Source of the DNA: Streptomyces sp. 3214.6
Lineage (GTDB): Bacteria > Actinomycetota > Actinomycetes > Streptomycetales > Streptomycetaceae
Assembly (NCBI RefSeq): GCF_900129855.1
Contig: NZ_LT670819.1
Location: forward strand, 1,488,001 to 1,552,000
Reading direction: 5' to 3'
DNA: 64,000 nucleotides
Part shown: positions 9,384 to 17,971 of the stretch, piece after piece
How the letters are laid out: each line of letters starts with the position of its first letter
How positions within the stretch are numbered: position 1 is the first letter of the stretch
Translations under genes and position numbers: made by a program
The notes under the pieces: generated by a model
Seen by the model: the letters and a program-made list of their open reading frames with translations, nothing else
Databases searched by the model: none
Told to the model about the DNA's origin: nothing

Positions 9384-10025
9384 TCACCTCCGGGGGAGCA
9401 GAACATTACGGTGCCATTCGAAAAAAGCAGGCAGTACTGAACGAAGAACACGGAAAGCCGATATTCCACCGCGCACCGTGCCGATCCGGACGAGTTCATG
9501 TTCTGGAGCGTCCACGACCACCCGGACGGCCGCAACCGGGCGCGGCTGGGCACGCACGGCGCTCAGGAGCGTCGCCGCCGACTCCATGTCGACCGCGATT
9601 GCGCCGGTGGTGAGCAGGTCGCCCCGTTCGTGACCGCGCACGACGTGGTCGGAGCCGATGACGGGGCCGGTGTGGACGGTGCGCCCGGGCAGGGTGCGCA
9701 CGAGCTCCTTGACGAGCAGTTCGGTGCCGACGCAGGGGACGCTGCCGCGCGGGTCGCGGGTCTCCTCCGCGACGACCAGGTCACCGGGGTGCATCCCGGG
9801 GGCGAGCCCGGCGCAGAAGCCCGTGGCGAGCACGGCCGCGCCCTCGAGCACCGGGTCGGCCAGGACCCGGGTGACGGAACGCTCCGCCGCCTTCGGCCCC
9901 ATGCCCGTCCGCAGGACGGTGACCGGCCCGTCGGCCCCGCTGCGGTCGCCCATGCGCAGCGCGAGGTGCTCGATGCCGAGCGCACAGGCGATCAGCAGCG
10001 GGGCGGGGACGGGCTGTGCGCTCAT
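9384..10025 (-). CDS. hpnG: hopanoid nucleoside phosphorylase HpnG
   Basis: A 213-residue purine-nucleoside-phosphorylase-fold protein that removes adenine from adenosylhopane to give phosphoribosylhopane. Visible family features are the N-terminal LIACALGIEHLALR, the phosphate-site loop near RTGMGPKAAE, and the ribose/base-site motif AIAVDMESAATL. The start abuts the shc stop (TGAATG) and has GAGGGGAG six bases upstream. The last about 30 codons are less GC-rich than the rest. Function rests on family plus the hpnH neighbour. Confidence 0.9.
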   Translation of the reverse strand: MSAQPVPAPLLIACALGIEHLALRMGDRSGADGPVTVLRTGMGPKAAERSVTRVLADPVLEGAAVLATGFCAGLAPGMHPGDLVVAEETRDPRGSVPCVGTELLVKELVRTLPGRTVHTGPVIGSDHVVRGHERGDLLTTGAIAVDMESAATLLSAVRAQPRPVAAVRVVVDAPEHELVRIGTVRGGISAFRVLRSVLPAFFEWHRNVLLPRR

Positions 10026-12047
10026 TCAGCTCCCCTCGGCCTCGGCAGCGGCCGGCCGGACGCCGGGCTTCTTGCTGAACGGCTCGCCGTGCACGTACCG
10101 GCCGAGTGCGGTCAGCGGGAAGACCTGCCGGTAGAGGTGGTAGTTGATGGAGAAGTCCCACGGGAAGCCGGTGCCGGTGAAGTACGGCTCGTCCCATGAG
10201 CCGTCCTCCCGCTGGGTCTGCGCCAGCCAGGCGATGCCCCGCTCGACGCTCTTGGAGTCCTCCTCGCCCGCGGCGAGCAGCGCCATCAGCGCCCACGCCG
10301 TCTGGGAGGCCGTCGAGGCGCCCCGGGCGCTGAAGCGGGTGGGGTCCTGGTAGGAGCGCAGGTCCTCGCCCCAGCCGCCGTCGTCGTTCTGCACCCGCTC
10401 CAGCCAGGCCACCGCCCGCCGGATCGCGAGGTGCCTGGTAGGCAGGCCCGCCGCGGTGAGGGCGGGCACCACGGACCCCGTCCCGTAGATGTAGTTGACG
10501 CCCCAGCGCCCGAACCACGAACCGTCCGGCTCCTGTTCGGCCAGCAGCCACTCGATGCCGCGCCGGGTGCGCGGATCGTGCGAGAGCCCCTCCACCGCCA
10601 GCATCTCGACGACGTGCGCGGTGACGTCCGCGGACGGCGGGTCGATGACCTCGCCGAAGTCGCAGAACGGCAGCCGGTTGGGGAACGGGCTGGTGTTGTC
10701 GACGTCGAAGGCGCCCCAGGCCCCGTTCCGTGACTGCATCCCGAGGTTCCAGCGCACCCCGCGCGCGATGGCCCGGTCCATCCGCCGCGGGTCGTGGTGC
10801 TTGACCCGGCGCAGCGCGAGGACGACCTCGGCGGTGTCGTCGATGTCGGGGTAGTTGTCGTTGTGGAACTCGAACGCCCAGCCGCCCGGCGGCAGTTGGG
10901 GACGGCGTACCGACCAGTCACCGGGGCGCACCACCTGCTCGCCGAGCATCCAGTCGGCGGCCTTGACCAGTTGCGGATGATCGGCGGGCAGCCCTGCGTC
11001 GGCGAGCGCGATGGTCGCCAGACAGGTGTCCCACACCGGCGACTGACAGGCCTCGATCATCCGGGCGCCGTCCTCGCGCCACACGGTGTACCGGTCGAGC
11101 GACGCCAACCCGGCCCGCATCACCGGGTGTTCGAGGTCGTAGCCGAGCAGGTGCAGGGCGATGATCGAGTAGACGGCGGGCGGCTGGATCCCGCCCCAGC
11201 AGCCGTCGTTCTCCTGGCGTTCGATGATCCAGCGGGCGGCGGAGTTCAGGGCGGACTTGCGCAGCCTGCGCACCGCGACCGATCGGTAGCCGCGCACCAC
11301 CTTGTCGAGCCGCTGGAAGAGGCCGTCCCAACTGTTCACCGGAGCAAGGGGTTTGGGCGGGTTGGGGTTGGCCAGGTCGGTGTGCAGTTCGTCGAGCGGG
11401 AACGGCGCCGGGCGCACCGGGCGCTTCGCCGACACGACGGTGAGCGGCACGATCGTCTGCCGGGCCCAGCAGCCGAAGTTGTAGATGCTCAGCGGGAACC
11501 ACTTGGGGAAGTACAGGAGCTCCGGCGGGAGTTCGGGCAGGTCCTCCCACTTCCACCAGCCGAACAGGGCCAGCCAGATCCGGGTGAAGACGCGAGTGGC
11601 GGCGATGCCGCCCTGGTCGCGGATCCACGCGGAGGCCTGCGCCATGTGGGGCGCCTCGGGGGCGTCCCCGGCCAGGCGCAGCGCGACATAGGCCTCGACG
11701 GTGGCGGAGAGGTCGGGCGGGCCGCCGTAGAAGGTGACCCAGGTGCCGTCCTCGCGCTGCTCGCCGCGCACGAAACGGGCGGCGGCCTGCGTGGTGGCCT
11801 CGTCGCGGATGCCCAGGAACTGACGGAGCAGCAGGTCCTCGGCGTCCATGGTGACGTTCGTCTCGAGGTCGCCCTTCCACCAGCCCTCGGCGTCCTGCCG
11901 GGCGAGCAGGAAGTCGGTGGCGCGCTGCATCGCGCGTGCGGCGGCTTCTTGTACCCCGGCCGCCACGGGGATGGTGATGTCGGTTTCGCTGGCCGCGGCA
12001 GCGCGGGGCGGGAGAGCCCCGGTGCTTCCGTCGGTCGTCGCTGTCAT
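10026..12047 (-). CDS. shc: squalene-hopene cyclase
   Basis: A 673-residue class II triterpene cyclase that converts squalene to hopene/hopanol on the membrane. The catalytic DXDD acid is Asp401-Ile-Asp-Asp404 in YPDIDDTAEV. Several QW repeats are visible (QDAEGWW, QENDGCWGG, QEPDGSWFG, QNDDGGWG, QREDGSWD). The ATG at 12047 has GAAGGGGA just upstream; longer frames begin in the preceding spacer and lack homology. It follows the only sizeable gap in the operon (119 bases), which contains a hairpin. Confidence 0.97.
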   Translation of the reverse strand: MTATTDGSTGALPPRAAAASETDITIPVAAGVQEAAARAMQRATDFLLARQDAEGWWKGDLETNVTMDAEDLLLRQFLGIRDEATTQAAARFVRGEQREDGTWVTFYGGPPDLSATVEAYVALRLAGDAPEAPHMAQASAWIRDQGGIAATRVFTRIWLALFGWWKWEDLPELPPELLYFPKWFPLSIYNFGCWARQTIVPLTVVSAKRPVRPAPFPLDELHTDLANPNPPKPLAPVNSWDGLFQRLDKVVRGYRSVAVRRLRKSALNSAARWIIERQENDGCWGGIQPPAVYSIIALHLLGYDLEHPVMRAGLASLDRYTVWREDGARMIEACQSPVWDTCLATIALADAGLPADHPQLVKAADWMLGEQVVRPGDWSVRRPQLPPGGWAFEFHNDNYPDIDDTAEVVLALRRVKHHDPRRMDRAIARGVRWNLGMQSRNGAWGAFDVDNTSPFPNRLPFCDFGEVIDPPSADVTAHVVEMLAVEGLSHDPRTRRGIEWLLAEQEPDGSWFGRWGVNYIYGTGSVVPALTAAGLPTRHLAIRRAVAWLERVQNDDGGWGEDLRSYQDPTRFSARGASTASQTAWALMALLAAGEEDSKSVERGIAWLAQTQREDGSWDEPYFTGTGFPWDFSINYHLYRQVFPLTALGRYVHGEPFSKKPGVRPAAAEAEGS

Positions 12048-12100
12048 GGCTTCCCCTTCGTGCAGTGTGCATGTCGTTGCGTCTGCTGTGGGTCCGCCGT

Positions 12101-12133
12101 CGGCCGGTGCTCTGACTCCTCGCACACCGGCCG
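12101..12133. other. hairpin in the polyprenyl synthase-shc spacer
   Basis: CGGCCGGTG at 12101-12109 and CACCGGCCG at 12125-12133 form a perfect 9-base stem with a 15-base loop, in the only long gap of the hopanoid operon. It has no T-run. It could be a partial terminator, an RNA-processing site, or the edge of an internal promoter for shc. Confidence 0.4.
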
Positions 12134-12166
12134 GCGACTACGCGAGGGCTATTCGACCGATAGTGA

Positions 12167-13309
12167 TCATCTCTTTCGTACGACGACGAAGTCGGCGAGC
12201 GCCGTGAACCGGGCCCGCACCTGCTCGGGCATGTCGACGGCGTTCAGGGCCTCCAGGGCGACGGTGTGCTGACGGCGGGCCTCCTCGGCGGTCCATTCGC
12301 GGCCGCCGGCCTCCTCGATGAGCGCGGCGCGGGCCGCGAACTCCTCCTCGGAGAAGTTCTCGAAGTCGCTGCTCTTGGCGTCGGCGGCGAGGATCTCGCC
12401 GAGCCGCTCGGAGGCGGGGCCGCCCGCCGCGAGCGCGGCCACCACCGGCAGGGACTTCTTGCGCTGGCGCAGATCGCTCCAGGTCTGCTTGCCGGTGGAC
12501 ACCGGGTCGCCCCAGATGCCGAGGAGGTCGTCGACGGCCTGGAAGGCCAGGCCGAGGTGGTAGCCGTACTTCTCCAGCGTGTCGGCGGTGCGCTCGTCCG
12601 CGCCGCCGAGCACGGCGCCGACGGAGCTGGCGCAGGCCAGCAGGGCGCCGGTCTTGTTGCCCTCCATCTCCAGGCACTCCTCGACGCTGACGCGGTCGCG
12701 GTGCTCGTAGGAGATGTCCTGGGCCTGGCCGTCGATGAGGGCGCGGGTGGCGGTGGTCAGCCGGCGGGTCGCGCGGCCGGCCTCGACGGTGCCGAGTTCG
12801 AGGAGGATCTCGTTGGCGAGGGCGAACAGGGCGTCGCCGACCAGGATGGCCTGGGCGGGGCCGTGCACCTTCCAGACGGTGTCGCGGTGCCGGCGCTGTT
12901 CGTCACCGTCCATCAGATCGTCGTGCAGGAGCGAGAAGTTGTGGACCAGTTCGACGGCGACCGCGCCGGGAATGCCGACCTCGGGCGCGGCGCCGGTGAC
13001 CTCGGCGGAGAGCACGGCGAGGGCGGGGCGCACGGCCTTGCCGCCGTCGCCGTCGGTCGGGTTGCCCTGGGCGTCGATCCAGCCGAAGTGGTACGCGGCG
13101 ACCGTGTCCATGGGCGGAGCCAGCCGGTCGACGGCCGCCCTCAGCACCGGCGTGGCCAGGGTGCGGCCGCGCTCCAGGAGCGCGGTCACGTCCACCGCGG
13201 TCCTACGAGCGTCCGGCGTGGCCGGGGGCACAGGGGGCACTGTTTCTCCTCTTGTTGCGGTACCGGAGGGGGTGCGGGGGTGTGCCGAGCCGTGCTGATC
13301 GACCTTCAC
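12167..13309 (-). CDS. polyprenyl (farnesyl-type) diphosphate synthase of the hopanoid operon
   Basis: A 380-residue trans-isoprenyl diphosphate synthase that supplies the C15 diphosphate consumed by HpnD/HpnC. The first aspartate-rich motif is LLHDDLMDGDEQRR and the second is QAVDDLLGIWGD. The Lys/Arg pocket (GGKAVRPAL) and the GNKTGAL segment are also visible. The GTG at 13309 overlaps the hpnE stop (GTGA) and has GAGGTGA upstream, supporting this long start with its Pro-rich first 30 residues. Chain length is inferred from the pathway rather than read from the sequence. Confidence 0.92.
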   Translation of the reverse strand: MKVDQHGSAHPRTPSGTATRGETVPPVPPATPDARRTAVDVTALLERGRTLATPVLRAAVDRLAPPMDTVAAYHFGWIDAQGNPTDGDGGKAVRPALAVLSAEVTGAAPEVGIPGAVAVELVHNFSLLHDDLMDGDEQRRHRDTVWKVHGPAQAILVGDALFALANEILLELGTVEAGRATRRLTTATRALIDGQAQDISYEHRDRVSVEECLEMEGNKTGALLACASSVGAVLGGADERTADTLEKYGYHLGLAFQAVDDLLGIWGDPVSTGKQTWSDLRQRKKSLPVVAALAAGGPASERLGEILAADAKSSDFENFSEEEFAARAALIEEAGGREWTAEEARRQHTVALEALNAVDMPEQVRARFTALADFVVVRKR

Positions 13310-14811
13310 CGGATCTCACCTCGCAGAGAAGCGCCGGTCCCCTCCGGCTTTCGGCCGGGGGTCCGGGGGTTGCCCCCCGGGATGGTGCGGTAGGCCGCCT
13401 CCTCGAACGCGAAGAGACGGCGGGGGCGGGGCCGGCCCAGGGCGCTCAGCACGGCGTCCGCCGCGCTCACGCCGCTGCGGACCGCACTCTCCATGGTCGC
13501 GGGCCACCCTGTGGCGGTCCACGCTCCGGCCAGGTACAGGCCGGGGGCTTTGGTGCGGGCGCCGGGACGCAGCCGTCCGACGCCGGGGGTGGGGGCGAAC
13601 GTCGCCGTGCGCTCCCGGGTCACGAAGAAGTCCCGCACCTCGGCGCCGCGCGCACGCGGCAACAGCCGCTCCAGTTCGGGCAGATAGCGCTCGCGCAGCA
13701 CGGCGACGGGTTCGTCGATCTCGTCCTTGGCGGCGGACTGGGACAGCGCGAGGTACTGGCCCTCGCGCAGGCCGGAGGCGTGGGTGCGGTCGAAGACCCA
13801 CTGCACGGGTGTGCCGAGCGCCGCGAAGAAGGGCTTGTCGAGCACCTTGCGGTCGTAGACGACATGCACGTTGAGGATGGGCGCCGTGTCGATCTCCAGC
13901 AGTCGCCGCGCGTCGTCGAGCGCTCCGTCGGGGAGCAGGTCGTGCGTCTCGCGCTGCGGCACGGCGAGCACGACGGTGTCCGCGCGAAGCGTCTCGCCCG
14001 GAATCTGAACGCTCCACGCCCCGTTTTCGTCACAAGAGAGGGAGGTGACGCGTGAACGGACCTCGATCCGTACGCCCGAGGACTCGAGCGCCTTGCGGGC
14101 CAGCCGGTCGTGCAGTTCGCCCAGCGGGACGTGCGCCCAGCCGATGTCGGCCGCGCCCGGCTCGGACAGCAGACCGGTCTTGAACACCATCGCGGCGAGC
14201 CCCAGCGAGGAGTCCCCCGCGACCGCGTTGAGGGTGGCGACTCCGACCAGGTCCCACAGGGCCTCGACGGCGCGTGCCGACTGACCGTGCGCGGTCAGCC
14301 AGCTGCCGAAGTCCTGCGCGTCCAGGGCCGGATCGGCGAGGTCGAGTCCCTTGAGCGCGAGCGCGGCCCGGCCCACTTTGGCGCGTTCGGCGAGCGAGAG
14401 GTGTGGATAGGTGGCGAGGCTGCGCCCCAGATGCAGGGGCACCGGCAGCGCGTCGCGTCGCAGCCTGCCCAGCCGCCGCCCCTCGGGTTTGGCGAGGTCG
14501 ACGACGGGCACGTCGAGCCGGTCCTGCAGCGGCGCCAGCGCGCTGCCCCCGATGCGGTCGAGGAACCAGCGGTAGGCGGTGCAGCAGCGCAGGTACACGT
14601 GCTGTCCGTTGTCGACGGTGAGGTCGCCGCGCTGGAAGGAGAAGGCGAGGCCACCGAGCCGGGGCCGGCTCTCGAGCAGGGTGACCCGTACACCCGCGTC
14701 GGCGAGTGCGAGCGCGGCGGTGACACCCGCGAGCCCGCCCCCGACGACGACGGCTGTGCGTCCCGAAGTACCGGAAACCTCCGAGGCATCGGCGAGCTGC
14801 TCGTCGTTCAT
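13306..14811 (-). CDS. hpnE: hydroxysqualene dehydroxylase HpnE
   Basis: A 501-residue FAD-dependent amine-oxidase-fold enzyme that reduces hydroxysqualene to squalene. The dinucleotide-binding motif is VVVGGGLAGVTAALALADAG at residues about 21-40, followed by LLESRPRLGG. The C-terminal FAD-contact segment LYLAGAWTATGWPATMESA is clear. The ATG overlaps the stop of the upstream microprotein gene (ATGA at 14808-14811) and has GGGAGGG upstream. HpnC, HpnD and HpnE together replace the eukaryotic squalene synthase. Confidence 0.93.
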   Translation of the reverse strand: MNDEQLADASEVSGTSGRTAVVVGGGLAGVTAALALADAGVRVTLLESRPRLGGLAFSFQRGDLTVDNGQHVYLRCCTAYRWFLDRIGGSALAPLQDRLDVPVVDLAKPEGRRLGRLRRDALPVPLHLGRSLATYPHLSLAERAKVGRAALALKGLDLADPALDAQDFGSWLTAHGQSARAVEALWDLVGVATLNAVAGDSSLGLAAMVFKTGLLSEPGAADIGWAHVPLGELHDRLARKALESSGVRIEVRSRVTSLSCDENGAWSVQIPGETLRADTVVLAVPQRETHDLLPDGALDDARRLLEIDTAPILNVHVVYDRKVLDKPFFAALGTPVQWVFDRTHASGLREGQYLALSQSAAKDEIDEPVAVLRERYLPELERLLPRARGAEVRDFFVTRERTATFAPTPGVGRLRPGARTKAPGLYLAGAWTATGWPATMESAVRSGVSAADAVLSALGRPRPRRLFAFEEAAYRTIPGGNPRTPGRKPEGTGASLRGEIR

Positions 14812-14960
14812 CGTGCACCCTCCCGTGCGGGCCGGCCATGGTGTGTGAACTCTGCACCGCAGGCCGTCGCAGTCAGGGACGCCGCGCCGGACCGGAGGGT
14901 TGCATGCCGGTTTTGTCCGGCGGAATCACCGCGTCCCACTGTGTCGCCCGCCGCGTCCAT
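14808..14960 (-). CDS. 50-residue microprotein between hpnD and hpnE (DUF6380-like)
   Basis: A basic, soluble 50-residue protein with the segment RHATLRSGAASLTATACGAE. I associate it with the Streptomyces family DUF6380, from memory only. It is probably translated: AGGAGG lies upstream, its ATG overlaps the hpnD stop (TGATG at 14958-14962), and its TGA overlaps the hpnE start (ATGA). It fills exactly the space between two enzymes acting in sequence. No function is known; a role in coupling or tethering HpnD and HpnE is speculation, and it could be a dispersed small element. Confidence 0.6.
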   Translation of the reverse strand: MDAAGDTVGRGDSAGQNRHATLRSGAASLTATACGAEFTHHGRPAREGAR

Positions 14961-15910
14961 CAGGTGTGCCTCCTGACGGTCCGCCGCGACACATGCCGGG
15001 CGTCCAGGCCCGACAGGCCGCGCACGGCGACGTAGGCCTTCTCCCGGCCGGGCAGCGAGACCCGGCCGCGCAGCACCGCCTCGGGGTCGCGCTCGATGCG
15101 GTCGAGGAGCCGGCGGTAGATGCCGGCCATGGCGGCGACACAGGCGCCGCTGCGCCGGTCGAGCAGGGGGAGCAGCCGGTAGCCCTCGGCGAACAGGGCG
15201 CGGGCCCGTCGTACTTCGAAGTGCACGAGACCCGCGAAGTCGGAGCCGTCCAGCGGCTTGGGTCCGTCGAACCCCGCCGAGCAGCCGAACTTGGCGAGGT
15301 CGTCGGCGGGCAGGTAGACCCGGCCGCCCTCCGCGTCCTCGCGGACGTCCCGGAGGATGTTCGTGAGCTGGAGCGCGAGCCCGAGGGTGTCGGCGTACTC
15401 GGGTGCGCGCTCGGCGCCGCGTGCCCCGGGTTCGGTGCCGAACACGCCGAGCGAGAGCCGCCCGATGGCGCCCGCCACACAACGGCAGTACGCCTTCAGG
15501 TCGTCCCAGGTCTCGTAGGTCTCCCCGCGCACGTCCATCAGGACGCCGTCGATCAGCTCGTCCAGGCCGCCCAGCGGGATGGGGAAGGCCCGGGCCGTGT
15601 GCGCCAGGGCGACCGCGACGGGGTCGGTGTCGTCCTCCTCGACCTCGCCCTCGCGGACCCGGGTGAGGAGCGCCCGCGTGTCCTCGAGCCGGGCGGTCTT
15701 GACGTCCCCGTCCAGCGCGCCGTCGCCGATGTCGTCGACGCGGCGCGAGAAGGCGTACAGCGCCGACATCGCGCGGCGCTTGGGCGTGGGCAGCAGCCTG
15801 ATGCCGTACGCGAAGTTACGGGCCTGCTGTCCCGTGACGGTCTCGCAGTAGCCGTAGGCGGCGAGTACCGGCGCGGACACGTGTGGTGACGACTCCACGG
15901 TCCGGATCAC
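14960..15910 (-). CDS. hpnD: presqualene diphosphate synthase HpnD
   Basis: A 316-residue head-to-head prenyl synthase of the squalene/phytoene synthase family that joins two farnesyl diphosphates to presqualene diphosphate. The two aspartate-rich motifs are SRRVDDIGDG and LRDVREDAEGGRVYLP. NFAYGIRLLPTPKRRAMSAL near the N-terminus is typical. The GTG at 15910 overlaps the hpnC stop (GTGA) and has GAGGAGAGGG upstream. Assignment as D rather than C follows from operon order and the N-terminal signature. Confidence 0.93.
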   Translation of the reverse strand: MIRTVESSPHVSAPVLAAYGYCETVTGQQARNFAYGIRLLPTPKRRAMSALYAFSRRVDDIGDGALDGDVKTARLEDTRALLTRVREGEVEEDDTDPVAVALAHTARAFPIPLGGLDELIDGVLMDVRGETYETWDDLKAYCRCVAGAIGRLSLGVFGTEPGARGAERAPEYADTLGLALQLTNILRDVREDAEGGRVYLPADDLAKFGCSAGFDGPKPLDGSDFAGLVHFEVRRARALFAEGYRLLPLLDRRSGACVAAMAGIYRRLLDRIERDPEAVLRGRVSLPGREKAYVAVRGLSGLDARHVSRRTVRRHT

Positions 15911-16818
15911 CCCTCTCCTCGCAGGGTCACGCCCACCTCGCGCAGCAACTGCAGCTTGCCGGGCTTGGGCGGGCCGGGAAGTACGTCGTAATCGGCGGCG
16001 GCGATCGCGTGGATCGCCGCCCTTCCTCCCGCCACGAACCCTGCGAGCAGCAGTCTCAGCCTGCCGTGGACGCTACCCACCAGGGGGGTGCCTTCATTCA
16101 GGAGATCGCGGGCGCGTTGCGCCTCGTATGCAACCAGAGCGCGCACCGACGCGCCCGCGGTTTTCGCGGCGAGATCCGCTTCCCGCACGTGAAAGCGCTT
16201 CATGTCCGTGGCGGGCAGGTAGACGCGGTCGCGGCCGAGGTCCTCGGACACGTCCTGCAGATGTTCGACGATCTGCAGTGCGGTGCAGATCGCGTCGGAC
16301 CGGCGGACGCGCTCGGGGGTCGAGGTGCCGGTGACGGCGAGGACGAGACGGCCGACGGGATTGGCGGACAGTTCGCAGTAGGCGAGGAGATCGTCGTAGG
16401 TCTCGTAGCGGGTGACGAGCTGGTCCTGCCGGTTGGCGGCGATCAGGCCGAGGAAGGGCTCGGGGGTGAGCGAGCGGCGGCGGACCGTCGGCCGGAGGCG
16501 GCGCAGCAGGGGGTGGCGGGGTGGATCGTCGGATCCGGCGAAAACACGATGCAGATCGGCTTCGAAGGCGTCCAGCAGGAGCAGCCGGTTCTCGGCCTCG
16601 GTGGCCGACACGCCGAGCAGTCGGGCGTCGTCGCCGCCCGGGTCGAGGTCGCCGTCGCCGATGTCGTCGACGAGCCGGGCGAAGCCGTAGACGGCCATCA
16701 GGTCCTCGCGCCAGTCCCTGGGCAGGAAGAACGGGGCCACGGGGAAGTTCTCGTGCGCGGCCTTGTCGAGCGTGCCGCGTTCCGGGTCGCCGGTGCGTGG
16801 CGCGACCGGCGCCGTCAT
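15907..16818 (-). CDS. hpnC: hydroxysqualene synthase HpnC
   Basis: A 303-residue squalene/phytoene synthase-family enzyme that converts presqualene diphosphate to hydroxysqualene. Motifs are FARLVDDIGDGD and EHLQDVSEDLGRDRVYLP, with ENFPVAPFFLPRDWREDL near the N-terminus, typical of HpnC. It is the first gene of the hopanoid operon. The ATG at 16818 is at the expected family start, though the ribosome binding site is poor; the operon promoter should lie in the roughly 300 bases upstream. Confidence 0.92.
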   Translation of the reverse strand: MTAPVAPRTGDPERGTLDKAAHENFPVAPFFLPRDWREDLMAVYGFARLVDDIGDGDLDPGGDDARLLGVSATEAENRLLLLDAFEADLHRVFAGSDDPPRHPLLRRLRPTVRRRSLTPEPFLGLIAANRQDQLVTRYETYDDLLAYCELSANPVGRLVLAVTGTSTPERVRRSDAICTALQIVEHLQDVSEDLGRDRVYLPATDMKRFHVREADLAAKTAGASVRALVAYEAQRARDLLNEGTPLVGSVHGRLRLLLAGFVAGGRAAIHAIAAADYDVLPGPPKPGKLQLLREVGVTLRGEG

Positions 16819-17021
16819 CGTGGACCGCCCGGCGCGGGGACGGCACGGCCTGCGCTGAGCTGGGGAGTTTCCGTAGCCATTGCCGTCACATCTCCCGTTC
16901 TACACTGCGGACCCAATACACACTATTTCGGACACGCCGCCCGGCCGCCCGTGCACCGGCCCGACCATGGGCGCTGCGCAATATCGCCCCACTTGACGCG
17001 TTTCGGGACCGGTCCAGCTTA

Positions 17022-17033
17022 CGTTGTACAACG
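17022..17033. promoter_or_regulatory. 12-base palindrome CGTTGTACAACG
   Basis: A perfect dyad of the type bound by dimeric repressors, located between the candidate hopanoid-operon promoter and hpnC. The bound protein is unknown. Confidence 0.35.
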
Positions 17034-17059
17034 CAGCACGGTTCGCGGGGGTGTCCTGC

Positions 17060-17089
17060 ACATCACAACAACACACCGATTGGCGTCAA
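17060..17089 (-). promoter_or_regulatory. candidate promoter for the hopanoid operon
   Basis: On the minus strand TTGACG (17084-17089) is followed after 18 bases by TGATGT (17060-17065). The -35 hexamer is good and the -10 is mediocre. It points toward hpnC. Confidence 0.25.
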
Positions 17090-17126
17090 GATTCCTAAGG
17101 CGACACGGAGTTGACGTTTCCTTTGC

Positions 17127-17170
17127 AGACGCAGGGCCCCGCCGGGAAGTTCCGGCGGGGCCCTGCGTCT
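17127..17170 (-). terminator. strong hairpin terminator after wzt
   Basis: Two perfect 19-base arms (17127-17145 and 17152-17170) flank a 6-base loop, directly after the wzt stop codon at 17183. It separates the exporter operon from the hopanoid operon on the same strand. It has no long T-run, as is usual in Streptomyces. Confidence 0.8.
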
Positions 17171-17182
17171 GGTCGCATCGCT

Positions 17183-17971
17183 CTACTTGGCCGAGAACTT
17201 CTCGTACTCCTTGAGAACCTCTTCGGTCGGGCCGTCCAGGCGGAGTTCGCCGCGCTCCAGCCACAGCACACGGTCACAGGTGTCCCTGATCGACTTGTTG
17301 CTGTGGCTGACCAGGAACACCGTGCCGGCCTGCCCCCGCAGCTCCCGGATGCGTTGCTCGGAGCGGCCCCGGAACTTCGCGTCGCCGGTGGCCAGCGCCT
17401 CGTCGATCATCAGGACGTCGTGGTCCTTGGCGGCGGCGATGGAGAAGCGCAGCCGGGCCTGCATGCCGGAGGAGTAGGTGCGCATCGGCAGGGAGATGAA
17501 GTCGCCCTTGTCGTTGATGCCGGAGAAGTCGACGATCTCCTGGTAGCGCTCCTTGATCTGCTCACGGGACATGCCCATGGCCAGGCCGCCGAGCATGACG
17601 TTGCGTTCGCCGGTGAGGTCGTTCATCAGCGCCGCGTTGACGCCCAGCAGCGAGGGCTGGCCGTCGGTGTAGACCTTGCCGCTCTCGGGCGGCAGCAGGC
17701 CGGCGATGGCCCGCAGCAGGGTCGACTTTCCGGAGCCGTTGGAGCCGATCAGGCCGACGGCCTCGCCCCGGTGGACGGTGAAGGACACCCCGCGCACCGC
17801 ATGCACCTTGCGCACACCCCGGGTCGCCTCGCCGGAGCCCCGCTTGACCATGCGGCTGAGCGCGGACGTGGCGCTGCCCTTGCCGCCGCCCGCGCCGTTG
17901 ACGCGGTAGACGATGTGGACGTCCTCGGCGATGACGGTCGGGATGCGCGGTCCGGGGAGCCGCTCAGCCAC
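17183..17971 (-). CDS. polysaccharide/teichoic-acid ABC exporter ATPase (Wzt/TagH type)
   Basis: A 262-residue ABC ATPase. Walker A is GSNGSGKST, the signature is YSSGMQARLRF, Walker B is HDVLMIDEALATGD, and the switch His is in VSHSN. YSSGM instead of LSGGQ and the DEALATGD segment are typical of Wzt/TagH/RfbB exporters. There is no extra C-terminal carbohydrate-binding domain, so substrate recognition is of the simple type. The GTG overlaps the permease stop by eight bases. It is the last gene of the operon and is followed by a strong terminator. Confidence 0.92.
   Translation of the reverse strand: MAERLPGPRIPTVIAEDVHIVYRVNGAGGGKGSATSALSRMVKRGSGEATRGVRKVHAVRGVSFTVHRGEAVGLIGSNGSGKSTLLRAIAGLLPPESGKVYTDGQPSLLGVNAALMNDLTGERNVMLGGLAMGMSREQIKERYQEIVDFSGINDKGDFISLPMRTYSSGMQARLRFSIAAAKDHDVLMIDEALATGDAKFRGRSEQRIRELRGQAGTVFLVSHSNKSIRDTCDRVLWLERGELRLDGPTEEVLKEYEKFSAK

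Larger units (their letters stand above)
16819..17126. other. non-coding leader/promoter region of the hopanoid operon
   Basis: About 308 bases without a credible gene between hpnC and the wzt terminator, visibly less GC-rich than the flanking genes. It holds a 12-base perfect palindrome (17022-17033) and a possible minus-strand promoter (17060-17089). If that promoter is used, hpnC has a 5' leader of over 200 bases. Confidence 0.6.
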
